Positions 11,108 through 22,407 of a stretch of DNA of 64,000 bases are shown here, one piece after another. Every line of letters begins with the position of its first letter. Position 1 is the first letter of the stretch. The notes under the pieces are model-generated. The model ran no database searches, had not been told where the DNA came from, and saw nothing but the letters and a program-made list of their open reading frames with translations. A program made the position numbers and the translations under genes. Source of the stretch: Stratiolaelaps scimitus (lineage: Eukaryota; Arthropoda; Arachnida; Mesostigmata; Laelapidae); assembly GCA_019614645.1 (NCBI GenBank), contig JABWDB010000016.1, forward strand, positions 4,650,001-4,714,000, written 5' to 3'.

Positions 11108-12985
11108 GGTAGCACTAATTTGAATAATTCGATCTTATACAATGAAGTAGACCCTTTCACAAAATTAAGTCTCAGCATTGAAGGATGCGCTTCGTTCGAC
11201 GCCTCAAGCGTTTGCATGCATTAGTTCAACATCGATACTGTGGGACAGATCAATAACAGCTATGAACAAATGGCGAAATATGTAAATATATATATATATA
11301 TATATATATATAGTTTAGGCAATTCGTTCACTTCGAGCGGCGCGTCCAGCCTCTCGAAGCGAAATCAGCAAGTTTTCATAACAAGGCAAGATATAAACAC
11401 AAACAATGAAATGATAACAGAGTAACAATAACAATTAAGGAATCTCTTCTGTTTTATACTTACAACACCGTATCTCTCCATCTAATAATTATCTCTATAA
11501 TGTATGCATGTATGTATGCACATATTAACCCCGATTGATTAGTCTTATTGCGTAGTCTTAGCGCGGTATTAACAGAGGCGGTAAAAAACACCCACACAGC
11601 AAATAACTCAATGTGGCGCTAAATACAAATCACAAAGAAGGCAAATAAACACATCATCTTATCTAACAGCAGGTCAATAAATACGCCGTGGCTAGACGAC
11701 ACACGTCATCGATGCTTTAACGGCGGTTCATCGAAGTGGGGCGGTACTCCTTCAAACTGGAGTGCACTCATCGGACTGTGGCAAAATTCAATCTGTGACT
11801 GAGTTCTACGGTTCTGTATGGTTCTCTAGGCAATTGGAGAACGTCAGCATTGACACAAAGCTTTGGCATTTTTAGTTGTTGACCTCAGAAGCGAGGCGCC
11901 CAGACACCCAACGTTATGAAAAACGCCACTGCCATTTCGAGGTGCTCGCTAATGAAGACTGTCACGCAACTCGGACGCTTCAAGGGGCCGCGTCGAGTCT
12001 TGTCCGAAACGAGATCGCTACATCGGGAGAGACGGATTCCGAATTCTAAAGAGTATTGTTCGCAACAAGCCTCTTAGCTCAACTCAGTGGATCTGGCGAG
12101 CCATTTTACCTGGGCGGCACCAGTAACCTCATCGGTTGCAGTATCAAAATCAGTAAATCATGTTCACGTCCAATCTAGATACTACATATGTTCACGACGC
12201 GTGGCCATTCCGTTGAGTTTGACCAATGAAACATTATATCATTTCTCATTTACATCGCTAATAAATATGTTAGCGAAGAGCGTTGGCAAACGTCGAACTA
12301 GTCGTTCTTCTGTCTCGAAAAAAAAAAACAACAACAACCAGTTCCTCTTGGATCTGTCTCCTAGTGGCATCATACTGCATCATTGTTTGTTGAACGGTCT
12401 TGTCCCATCTCGCCCCAGCTTCTAGAATTCGCTTTTGCCACGTCAATGCATTAGCTAGGTTACACAAACAACGTCACTGTCCAACAGATTAACGGAATCA
12501 GCGATCCGGCCATTGAACCGAGTCGGAAGCGCGCCCCCTCCCAAAATGATTCACCACGTTCTCGGGGTGAAGTAACATCACGCATGGCTAGGCTGATGGT
12601 GGCAGTCAATCGCAGCGTCAACGTATAGGTCAGAGTCCGAACGATTTATATAGCGTTTAGATAATTCAAGTTAATTTAACTTGTATAAGGTACACACTTG
12701 TACGTTCGCTCCTGTCTCCCGCTTGCTGACATGAACTCGGTAGTCGGGTGTATAATAACAGCCTAACAGCAGTAACAAATACAGCCGTTAGTTGTGCTGC
12801 CGTACGTGGATGGGATACAACTGCATGTGTCGACGGGACAGGGGACCAGCCTGACCAGGCTATAGAACAAGAACTGAAGATGTAATAGCTGAGCTAGTTT
12901 ACTCAACGAATCGAGACAGGTCGCTCTGAAGAGGCGTCCCTGACAGCTGCGTCGGCATATTGCCCTATCTATGAATCGACTTCGT
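11108..12985. other. Intergenic stretch upstream of the secreted-protein gene
   Basis: No recognisable gene. It contains an (AT)n array at about 11285-11311 and otherwise mixed-composition DNA. Distal regulatory sites of the downstream gene may lie here, but none can be named. Confidence 0.4.
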
Positions 12986-12993
12986 ATAAATAT
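12986..12993 (+). promoter_or_regulatory. TATA box of the secreted-protein gene
   Basis: TATAAATA lies 53 bp before the start codon at 13039. A CAGT initiator-like motif (GCGCAGTTCC, A at about 13017) sits about 31 bp downstream of the first T, the usual TATA-to-start spacing in arthropods. The implied 5' leader is only about 20 nt. Confidence 0.7.
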
Positions 12994-13038
12994 CGCCTCA
13001 TTTCCTCGTCTGCGCAGTTCCACTTAGCCAGAGTCAAG

Positions 13039-16000
13039 ATGGGTTACCTCCTGATCGCATTGGGTACGTTCTTGTAGTAGACACAAAGTGCGTTTCTTTG
13101 AATCTTTATTTATTTTGTTTCTCTTCTAATCGGTGGTGGATAGTTGTTCTTGTTGGGTTTGCGTATTGGTGCTGTTCTGCGTAAACCAGTCAGCGATTTA
13201 AGACGACTACGAATTTAACTCGAAATTGATTAAATCCCTGTTTGTGGAATATATAAGTGTTGAGTGGTTGGCATACCTTATGTGGAATCCTTGTGAAATT
13301 TGGTAAAGGATGGTGACAGTATATGCATGGAGTAGATATAGTCAGTTATTTGTGCATAGATATCTCAAACCGTTCTCATGGACCTCGTCGAAAGTCAATT
13401 GAATATCAGCTAGGAAGCTATTCTATATTACTCGATTCGTGATCAGTTAGATGTTCCTCGGTGGGAACGCCTTGTTACGTTGAAAATCTCCTGAGAGCAT
13501 CATCAGAGCAGTGGTAGTGGTCGATTGTATTGTATTCCGTCTGGCTGACTCGAGTCAAACTTCATTACTATGCCCAAAGTTAACTCAGTGTACTCGTGAA
13601 GCGCTCTCGGACGTTCAAGTATGTCCGGATCACACGTGGCAGTGATCAGACGTCAAGCGTTAGCTGACAGGAAGCAGGAAGTGGCCCAGGATCAAGGATG
13701 TAGCACAATTCTCGATCTGTTTGATTCGCCTGTTAGTTGTGTTGATTATCATTATTAATTATTTTATTCTAACACCAAGGAAAATCTGTTGTGACATACC
13801 CCGCATTCCCTACTCTCAGCCTAAGCTATCCATTGAATCAAGAGGTTCTAATAATTATTTTTCTTTGTTGCCACCATTAACTTATCTTAATAAAACAAAA
13901 TTATGCGCGAAGCTCCACCACTTTTTTCTTTATATGAAGGCTCTTCTATGCGGGATCGATATAAAGCAGGCCCGCGGTCTGCCCATATTCGTTCGTTCTC
14001 GGCCAGAAATGAACTCCTGTTTTAATTTCCTTTTTGTTATACGCTCGCGCGGGGGTTGGTAGCTGTAGCGCGTGGCGTACGCCGGGTTTCAAGGTCGACG
14101 AAGGTCGTTGACACGGCAGTTTGAGGTTTCTCCCGATTAAGCCCGTCATCCGCCTCTAGCCTCCATTTGGTCCGACGCGGACGCACATTGCTTCGAGGAA
14201 CGAAGCCTGATGAAACTAAGTATCTCAATATCAACAACACGATCGTACCTTCGAGAGAAAATGAAAGGCTATAATGACCCTAGGTCGAGCCAACCAAAAC
14301 AATGGACGATCGGTCTCGATAACCTGTTGTCGAATCTCGTTTCAGTCTAGCAGTGAACTAATCTCGTTGAATTGTTCAATACAAATAGATCAAATGCAGT
14401 TCGCATCCCGTAGACACGGAAGGGGGCTCTTGAAGCAACGCTACACAGCGGTAACCAGCACTGCTATGGAAAGATAGCTTGGGGTCAACTGTGAAAATAA
14501 GAGAGGCCCGGAAGGCACGAACAACGCTACGATTTGCGATTGGTTTGCCGATTATTCGATCCTTAGACATCGCACTTTGCTGGGATATGGTTAACAGTGC
14601 TTTGTGTTACACTTACATAGCTCTGTTGAGGAAAGCCTAGATGAGTCCAGCATGATTGACCGCCCGGATAAGGACAAAATAGGAATAAGGCAATGAATAA
14701 TCCCCACTGGTGACCAACACTATACGTACAAGAGCAATTGTTTTGTCCCTCTCTTAATGAGCCCTTGACGCTATCCCACCCAGCGGCCATGGTGAGACCA
14801 TGGTGAGATTTGAATCTGCGATATCCAGTCTTTTATCCAAGCTGTCATGCAGCAACGAACGAATGAGCTGAGACTAAATGACATATATATACATATATAT
14901 ATATATATAATTTTTTTTTTCCTTTTCTTTTTGGACCTTTGTCCTTGAGAACAAAGGAAAATACGAGTTTCATATAGATGCTGTTGTTTACAGATGGTGT
15001 TATTAATCATAATAATAATGACGCACCTTTTCAATACCCGACGACAACGTCTAGTCAACAGTTTATGTGGGCTAATTCAGTTCCCTGGTACAAAAGCTGG
15101 TCACACGATGAAAGGTTGTTCTGATGAGCAGACTTGTTAAGGACATACCGCATAACAACAGGCAAACTCGGTACAGGACACCGGGGAAGCATTTAACGTC
15201 TCGCGACTTGTTGACATTTGTTGAAAACATTTTTGGTTGGCAAAAACCGCGACGCTGATCTTGCCAAAATGATTACCCCACCTATCTTTCTAAGGTCCCC
15301 ATAATGTCAACAAACTGCGTGCCCCATTAAAAATGTCCGCCAGGGTGCTCACTTCACGATACATCCAAGTCATTCGCACGAAACGTTTACGCATTCAAGC
15401 TTGCTAACCTCTGAGTTTTTTTTCTCGTGCAGTAGTATCTTATCACGAATGAAGATTTGAGCCAACATTAGTTGCATAGTTGAATGCATGTCTAACATGT
15501 GTATTGGGGTCATCACGGCGACGGGTCGCTCTTGCATGTGCAGGCTTCGCATTGGTGTTAACCTGTAATGGAACAACGAGGACGCCGGTCACGGGATCCA
15601 CATCGGAGCGGCCTGGAGACCCAGGCGACTGGGATAAGTGCGGGTTGGCGGCATTGGACCAGACGACAGCAGATCTTGTATTCTTTGGTAGTGGACCGCT
15701 AGCTCCAGATTCAGAAGAGGAGCTAAATGCCGAATGTGTTAGGCTACGCTCATCACTTCAAGCCACTGAGCGGTACGCGAAAAACTGCACCACGGGACTC
15801 GGTGAGTGAGACGACGATTTGGCAACGAAGTTCAGCCAGTATTGCCCTTCCATAGCTGCTATTGTAGCCTGTCAAGATATTGAAGACTCACAACGAATGG
15901 AGAAGGTGACTTCTGGAGAGAGAAAGAGAGGATCTATATATGTATATATATATATATAATGAAACTGAAGAGCTCGCACATTCCATGTTCTTTTGACTTT

Positions 16001-17678
16001 AGCATTTTCACATATATGAAATATATATATATATATATTCTACTGTGCATACGCATCGTAGCCAAATATAATCTAGTACAATAAATGACATGTACAAAAG
16101 CGGATTGATAGCTTGCCCTGCTGGAATTGTAGTTCTATTTATTGCCGCTGCATATTTTGCTGCACTAGCTTATTCTTCATATCAGCGAATTAATGCTTTT
16201 GATTAATATATGCTTCATTAATTAATGCTTCTTGTTGCTGTCGTATTTGCTGTCCCGTGCCGTTGTCGATACACCACCGTCGCTCTGGGCTGGCAAGGCC
16301 AGGTAATGATAAAGATGTTCGCGGAAGCCGCCGGCAAGGAACTGCATTACCACTGTGACGGCAAAGGCAAGGTAGAGTACCTCAAGTTGATGCCTTGCCT
16401 CGTCGAGAAAGCAGGTACTTTTCTGTACAAGTGCAACAACCGTTACTCCGGACACCTTCAGGCCGTTGTCGAGCAAGATAAAGCCGACAGAATTCCGCTT
16501 TCTTGCTGGTTGGTATGAATTCGTATTTGCTCTGTGTCTACTTCGTATGCCAGCGAACGCTTTTGGCTATCATTAGTCCATCCAATAATCCATCTCTCGG
16601 AGCAAACATAGAATATGCATCTGGAAATATATGCATTCATATAACTACGTTATTTGGCCACCTGATTTCATACTGCGATCTCCGAGGTCTGATGATTTTT
16701 GGATTGACTAAAGTAGTTCACTGTTTGGCTTATGTATGTATGTCCATTCGAGCAATAGATACCAAAGGTTGCTGTCTTACCCTTTAATCAGTATCTACAT
16801 ACTCACTGATAATGATACATAAGTTTTTGCTTATTAAAATGAAGCAACCTATCGACCTCAAATCCTCATGTCCATAGAGAACATCGAAGTTAGTAACAAG
16901 GTCTCGGAAAGGGTGACGCTAAAATCAATGTTAGCATGGCCGGCAGAGGAAATGCGAGCTTGCTGACTAACTCTTCTGTCTTAAACCCTATTTCTTTGGG
17001 AGAAATGTGGGATATATAGAACATAACATTTGCGGTTTATTTCCGGAACTGTAATTTTACAATGCTTAAGTGTTATATATATATATATATATAAAACTAA
17101 ATGTATTTTGACATTTTGCATTTTCAGCTATCAGGCAGTATTTGAACGCTGCATTAAGAAGGCTGCCAAGAAATGCGGAGAGGATCACGCCAAATTTGCG
17201 GCCAAGGTTTGTGTCTTCATCTTCGCTTCAGAGGTTTCGTCTCTCGACGTCGATTGGCCACGGCCACTGTCGACATTTCAGTCACACCCTCACGGCCGTT
17301 GGTACTGATCACGATTATTCTATGGGGCATCACATTTTTCCATATTACGTCAACTCTGTAAATCCAGAGATGGGGATTTCATCTCGTAACAGCTGCTCGA
17401 AAACGGTTCAAAAGTTCAGGCTGTTTGACGATCTGTGCAGGTAAAGTAAATTATCCTGGCGGATTCTCAGTCAGGCGGAGGCAAATAATGAATTCATGGT
17501 CATTTCATTCGTGTTGCAGGTAGTCGCTACTATGAGCGAGGAGCTGAAGGACACCGCCTGCCGTAAATGGGTGCGCGATCCAACCCAGTGTAAGACCCTG
17601 CCAAAGATCACCCCGGTCAAGAATCCGAAGTACCATACAATGTTGCCCACCCTTGTTGCCATCCTCGACTCCATATAG
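13039..17678 (+). CDS. Secreted 12-cysteine protein (arachnid-type, DUF19/T20D4.11-like)
   Basis: Five exons join in frame: 13039-13063, 15544-15801, 16298-16508, 17128-17206, 17520-17678 (732 nt, 243 aa). Joining exons 1 and 2 creates a textbook signal peptide, MGYLLIALGFALVL, so the product is secreted. The mature part is mostly helical-looking and charged. It has 12 cysteines in blocks such as WDKC, NAEC, YAKNC, YHC, LMPC, LYKC, LSCCYQAVFERC, AKKCG and a C-terminal DTACRKW/PTQC pair, plus one NCT glycosylation site. I recall this CC..F..C layout from mite, tick and spider secreted proteins; a database search is needed to name the family. The exon 3 donor is uncertain: GTTGGT after 16508 with the acceptor at 17127 gives CC and an even cysteine count. 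The stronger-looking GTATGA after 16512, with the acceptor at 17134, gives CWL and 11 cysteines (242 aa). Function unknown; hemolymph, gut or salivary roles are all possible. Confidence 0.8.
13064..15543 (+). other. Large first intron of the secreted-protein gene
   Basis: This 2.5-kb intron separates the start of the signal peptide from the rest. It runs from donor GTACGT to acceptor TGCATGTGCAG. It contains an (AT)n array at about 14882-14908 and no recognisable coding block. The open frames inside it have no family signature. Confidence 0.65.
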
Positions 17679-18882
17679 AGATGCGTCCTTAGAAATCCAA
17701 GGGGTAGCTGCGAAACAGAAGCTGTGCTTATTGTCTGTCCGGCACACAGTTCTATTCCAAATTCTACTTATGCACACAGAAAACAACAACGACAACATCT
17801 GGATACAGCAACTCGGTCTCAAGGATGCTGGCCCCGTTGTAACGCATTATTATTAGTTATTCAATAGGCGTTTATTGTTGTTGTTGTCTCATCATCTCCC
17901 GATGACAGCGGCAGTGATAGGCTGAACAGCCGCGAGAATTGCGCAATGACGGCGAAATGGTTCCTACCTGTTGAAATTAGCTATATGCCTATACAATATA
18001 TCCACGAACCTATCGACGGGGCTTGCACCTTGTGTTTTTTTATTCGATGTCGGATATTGATTATAATTGTGCATCGCAAAATAATCAATGTCTAATTAAT
18101 AATTAGTGAAACTGTTGGGGGCGGGGTGTGAGGCCGAGTCTTGGACTCATTCTCATGGTATTTGATTTGTAGCTTGAAAAATCACATCTGATTTATATAC
18201 TGTTAGCGTCTGCATTGGCTATCAATAAGCTACGATAAGGGCAGGTTTCTCCGACAATCTAGCACTGACCTAAGTAACTTTGGTGGTGCAGACGATCGTC
18301 AACACCGCTGACCTCAGTCAACCTGGACATGGTCATCTTGTTTTGTGGCAACATATTGAATGACAATACCAAATAAATGGATCCGACTGACCCTGAAATA
18401 TGTGTCGACTACTACACTGAATAAGAGATACTATATAGAGACTGAATAAGAGATGAATAAGATGTATGTTTAAGATTTCATTTCAAAGTGCTCAATTGTC
18501 CGTTGGCGTAATACGCAGATTTTATATTCATTGGATTGCTATTGTATACTAATACATTTGAATCGGATGGATAGCGACTAACTATTCTATCGAAGGAGAA
18601 ATTGACGCCATATGTGGTCTCACTGCAGTTTATTTAATAAACGAATAAACCTTTCATCTTGCCCCGTGCGTCGTAGGCGAAAATCAGAACATGCGACTTG
18701 CTGCATTAGCAAACGGAATTTGAAATTTACTAAGCCTTTTATAACGCTTGCTGCATCTCTAACACGTTTAGGTACATTGAGTTCTTGCTTTGAGAACTGT
18801 ACACAGGATATCGATACAACATGATTAATGGCGATTAATCGGTTGGTGTCAATGTACGGGTATTTTAGTGCTCTCTATCTCT

Positions 18883-18913
<31 letters not shown>

Positions 18914-19234
18914 AGCCACTAAGGATCAGTGGGTTTCTGACTGATAAGCAGTTGAGGGGATTAACAGCAGCGATGGAAACGCTCGAACTAATCCGCAATC
19001 ACTGCTTATTCGTTATCCTTTCTACGTCTGTGTCGGTGGTCTCCAGCAATATCTGCGAGTGGTCGCGTACATCGTCATGTAATCGATCGGCCAAACTGCC
19101 GTACGGCCTCTCAAAAGCTTCTCATCGATATTTAATACGGAATTTGAGTTGGTTTCGAAAAAAAAAACAACGGCGACCAGTTGCCTCTTTGCGACGCCAA
19201 GAGAGTCAGTTGAGCTTCGATAAGTGCCATTTTT
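17679..19234. other. Intergenic stretch after the secreted-protein gene
   Basis: No recognisable gene. It holds a possible SINE tail fragment near 18630-18660 (TTTAATAAACGAATAAACC), a short duplicated motif GAATAAGAGAT near 18420-18456, and an (AT)n array at 18887-18913. Confidence 0.4.
18887..18913. repeat. (AT)n microsatellite
   Basis: Uninterrupted AT dinucleotide array. Confidence 0.9.
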
Positions 19235-19318
19235 GTTAGCCGCGGAAGGTCCGTTTTATGAAGCACTGCCCAAAGCTGTCCACGGACGTTAAATGCTGAC
19301 TGTGAGTTAGCCGGGTAA
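19235..19318 (+). repeat. SINE family B body fragment
   Basis: Shares GGTCCGTTTTATGAAGCACT, CGGACGTTAAATGCTGACTG and TGAGTTAGCC with the body of the element at 10901-11094. The tRNA-like head is not recognisable, so this is a 5'-truncated or decayed copy. Confidence 0.7.
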
Positions 19319-19487
19319 CATTTGGTCGGGCGCCAAATTTTACGATTGTGGCTGGGGCAGAATATTTCTTTAGCGTACGCTTTGAACGTCTTGTTTAGCG
19401 TTGGCATTACCCAGATAATGTCATCAACTTGTGTGGGTATCGCCAGCCTAATGTTTATGGAAATGCGATCGTGGTGAAGATTTTGTG

Positions 19488-19496
19488 CATGTATAG

Positions 19497-19534
<38 letters not shown>

Positions 19535-19543
19535 CTATACATG
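19488..19543. repeat. Perfect palindrome with an AT core
   Basis: CATGTATAGATAT on the left and ATATCTATACATG on the right flank a (TA)n core, making a 56-nt perfect palindrome. The non-repetitive 13-nt arms show this is more than a simple AT array. Confidence 0.85.
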
Positions 19544-19780
19544 TTACACTCATTGAGTGTGCATGTAACTCTGTGTTGACGTCGTAGCGGTCAGCCACAG
19601 TAAGTGTGGTCCATCAATTGTCACGTCATGCATGTAATATAGTAATTAAATCCTTAGGAATTATTATCTATCTAGTGTAGTTGTCCAGAAGCTAAGCTAT
19701 GATCACGTTTGTAAAACTTTCACTGACTCGTAATACGATTCTCAGGGGGATTTGTGGCTCGATGAGCTCAGAACAGATCG

Positions 19781-19930
19781 ACCGCGGTGGCTTGGACGGG
19801 TAAGTCTCTGGCTGTCGGAAGCCAGAGGCCGCAGGTTCGAGCCCCGCTGTGTGACATATAAGAGAGCTTAAGCATTGTAAAATTGCAGCTCCTTTAATAA
19901 ACCAATAAACATTTACCATTTACCATTTTT
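19781..19930 (+). mobile_element. tRNA-derived SINE (family A), copy 1
   Basis: The head GGTGGCTTGGACGG is followed by an 8-bp stem CTCTGGCT/AGCCAGAG, then a B box (GGTTCGAGCC), then a body GACATATAAGAGAGCTTAAG and a tail CCTTTAATAAACCAATAAAC with ATTTACC repeats. The tRNA-like fold and short-repeat tail are typical of a Pol III SINE. The same sequence occurs inverted at 35150-35285. No target-site duplication is obvious. Confidence 0.75.
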
Positions 19931-20237
19931 ACCACTGTGTCGGCACGATTGGGCCGGTTCCAGCGGGAGTTGCCTTGTGATCCTCCTCCAAGACCTATTT
20001 TGTGGTCACGTACACAGCATTGAAAAATTAGTTGACTCGAACTCCACATGCAAAATGGCTAATTATGAGTAAACAAGGATTTAACAATCATGCATGGCAT
20101 GGGCGGAGAGCAACGCGCTCGTGAAATAAGTTCGGTCAGTGACTCATGGCCTGGGGGAAAGAGGCAGAGAAATGTATTTGCTTTAAATCCCATAAACAAC
20201 TAAATACATCGGTTTTTCGTCACAAGACGTACGGATT

Positions 20238-20310
20238 TGCAGTGCAAATGAGCAACGGTGGGGATCAAACCAGTGTGTGTACCTAGATGTCTCCTAAAGG
20301 CAGGTTAGGA
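20238..20310 (-). repeat. SINE family B head fragment
   Basis: On the minus strand, GGTTTGATCCCCACCGTTG followed by CATTTGCA matches the B-box region of the element at 10901-11094 (GGTTCGATCCCCACCGTTG, then CATTTGCA). The body is not recognisable, so this looks like a head-only relic. Confidence 0.65.
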
Positions 20311-20596
20311 TCTCTCGATATGAACGATGCAGCGGGGATCATTGAACGAAATTCGTGTTGATCCCTAATCATTCCGGTATCGAAGATGAACTTATCGAAA
20401 CCGAGATCATTTGAGCTCTACAGCGTGGTGACTGTGTGATTTGTAAGAAGGGAAACCACGTCTCGCTTTTGGCTCAGGTTGATTTCTAGGCCAGCGACAA
20501 CCGTTTACTGATCATAGGTTTTGATGGGCCTAATGAATCTACTTGGCTCTGTTATGGCTTCGCGTCTGGGCAACAGAAGAACAAGCAGCAGTTTCG

Positions 20597-20634
<38 letters not shown>

Positions 20635-21059
20635 CAATCAGCTCAACCATCTGTTACATCATTAGATGTCGGCAAAGCGTTTGTTTGTTTTCCAGTCGGA
20701 TGATCTCTAAGAAGGATATTTCTTGTAAGGATATTTCTTCATTTTGTACTGTAAGTTATGAGTGCTCTTATATACATATAGCAGTAAGCGTATTTGGAGT
20801 TTTGTCTTTGGAGTAGTTTTTACTTTTAATCACAATTCGATCTAAATTAGTCTTCAAGAGCTACCATCGACTCCAACATGTCGAAGATAATGCGAGTTGG
20901 ATTCCCAAACTTTAACCGCTTCTTACAAATGCGTCGCTTAGATCACCGGATGCATTCTACTGTATAGAACGAATAAATCCTCATTAAGCGACTCAACATT
21001 TTCTACTGCTAGCCCATTGAACCATAATAAAAACCCGTACCCCACTCTATGCTGATTTC
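20311..21059. other. Noncoding stretch with an AT array
   Basis: Nothing recognisable apart from an (AT)n array at 20599-20631. Confidence 0.4.
20599..20631. repeat. (AT)n microsatellite
   Basis: Uninterrupted AT dinucleotide array. Confidence 0.9.
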
Positions 21060-21345
21060 AGCCACCTCCACCGAGAGTATCTACGCCCGGATAAACGCGA
21101 ACGTGCACGTAAGAAGATGAGCCAACAACAAGTCGGTACGTGGGAAGAGCCCCCAATCGATCGATCGATTGGTGGTGGCCCGTTCACCTTGCTTACTTCG
21201 TCTACAGGCTCACACCGCATTCATAATTAATCCGATATCCACGTCTTGCCAAGAGCACCGCTCGCTCCAACTAATCTGCCGGGACAGCACTGAGACGCCG
21301 GCCTCGATTAAGCTACAGCCGTCCACGGTCATAGCAGCGAGAGGT
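21060..21345 (+). CDS. Possible exon pair of an unidentified gene
   Basis: Two exon-like blocks sit behind good acceptors. The first follows GCTGATTTCAG and reads HLHREYLRPDKRERARKKMS, highly basic, up to about 21131-21135. The second follows TTCGTCTACAG and reads AHTAFIINPISTS and on to STVIAARG, ending at a GTAAAC donor near 21345. The phases join only if the first exon uses the weak donor CAA|GTCGGT rather than the better GTCG|GTACGT. I do not recognise the product. No start or stop is assigned. Confidence 0.25.
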
Positions 21346-21500
21346 AAACCAACGACTCCAGTCGGCGACTATTCCTGGCGAGCCATTTCGTTTTTCTGTG
21401 GAACCCCTCTCCAAGTGGAGGTCGACTCACCCAGCTTGACAAGTCCCACCGCTACTGATCCTATCCTAACCTATCCTCACTTGGTTTCCCTTTCCATCAG

Positions 21501-21791
21501 CATGATTCGTTCTTCAAGCGCCCCCCGCCCCCCGTTGGCCAGCAGCTATTGTCTGCCCGCCTGCCTGACGCCATCAACGTTCGGACGTTCTCAGGCGGAG
21601 TCCACCGTTCGACTCGCCCGCCCTCTCCAACTGTTCCCGGAACAGGTCTCCCTCCTCGGCTCAAGATATACAGTTATATCTCGTTTGACATGCAGCACAA
21701 CCAGCGTCAGCAAAATTCACCGAGTCCTCCCCAGCGTCCGCCGCCACCGCCCCCGACGCCGTCGTTCGCTGCGACGCGCCCGCCGGCCTAG
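21501..21791 (+). CDS. Possible proline-rich terminal exon
   Basis: A strong acceptor, CCCTTTCCATCAG, precedes a 96-codon frame. It begins HDSFFKRPPPPVGQQ, continues through LPDAINVRTFSGGVH and SPSPPQRPPPPPPTPS, and ends at a TAG at 21789-21791. The surroundings are the most GC-rich of the window. The frame fits no clear donor upstream, and a second frame is also open across the same DNA. It may be a real C-terminus or GC-rich promoter DNA. Product unknown. Confidence 0.25.
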   Translation, partial: HDSFFKRPPPPVGQQLLSARLPDAINVRTFSGGVHRSTRPPSPTVPGTGLPPRLKIYSYISFDMQHNQRQQNSPSPPQRPPPPPPTPSFAATRPPA

Positions 21792-22380
21792 TTCGTTGCG
21801 TAGCCGAGTCTGAACACTACAATGACGTCACCGATTCGTCCCATTCCACCTAGTACATCGGTGAAACCGGCGGCTTGCTAGCTGACTCGGTCGCTGGCTG
21901 AGTGACTCGGAGGCAGGACACGCACTGGGAATGATGGGAACAGCAAATCGAAAGTGGGGCGGTTGCACTGTGGTTCCTCAATCTCTCCCCCATTCATCGG
22001 TCGTTCCGTATCTCTTTCTCTCTATGACTTCGGCGAGGTCGGGACGAGGTCGCGCGGGGTCGGGCGAAGCGCAACTGACTGACTAGATGATGGCAAGGGG
22101 GTCACCGTCGCCACCGCCAGTAAATGGACGGAGAGATGAAAGCGGGCGCTTCCTTCATAACAGGGTCACTGGGTCTTCTGGGAGGAGGAAGAACAGAACG
22201 AATAGAGAATAAAGGAGATCCTCAGCAGCTCGACAGCAGAGGGGGGGCCAGGAGGCATACGGAGAGATACACAGACAGACGTAGGGAGAGAGCAAGGGGG
22301 GGGGGTGAGATTGGGAAGAGTCTTCCATAGGAATAATCGCCTGGGAGCGAGGAAAAAAAGGGTCTCTCTTTCTCTCTCCT

Positions 22381-22407
22381 TATATATATATATATATATA
22401 TATATAT
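22381..22407. repeat. (AT)n microsatellite
   Basis: AT array directly following a CT-rich tract. Confidence 0.9.

Noticed and set aside
21169..21813. Single 214-codon gene in the GC-rich patch
   Set aside because: It runs through two good acceptors and one good donor and ends in Arg-rich translation of CG-rich repeats; partial exons in this region are more likely.
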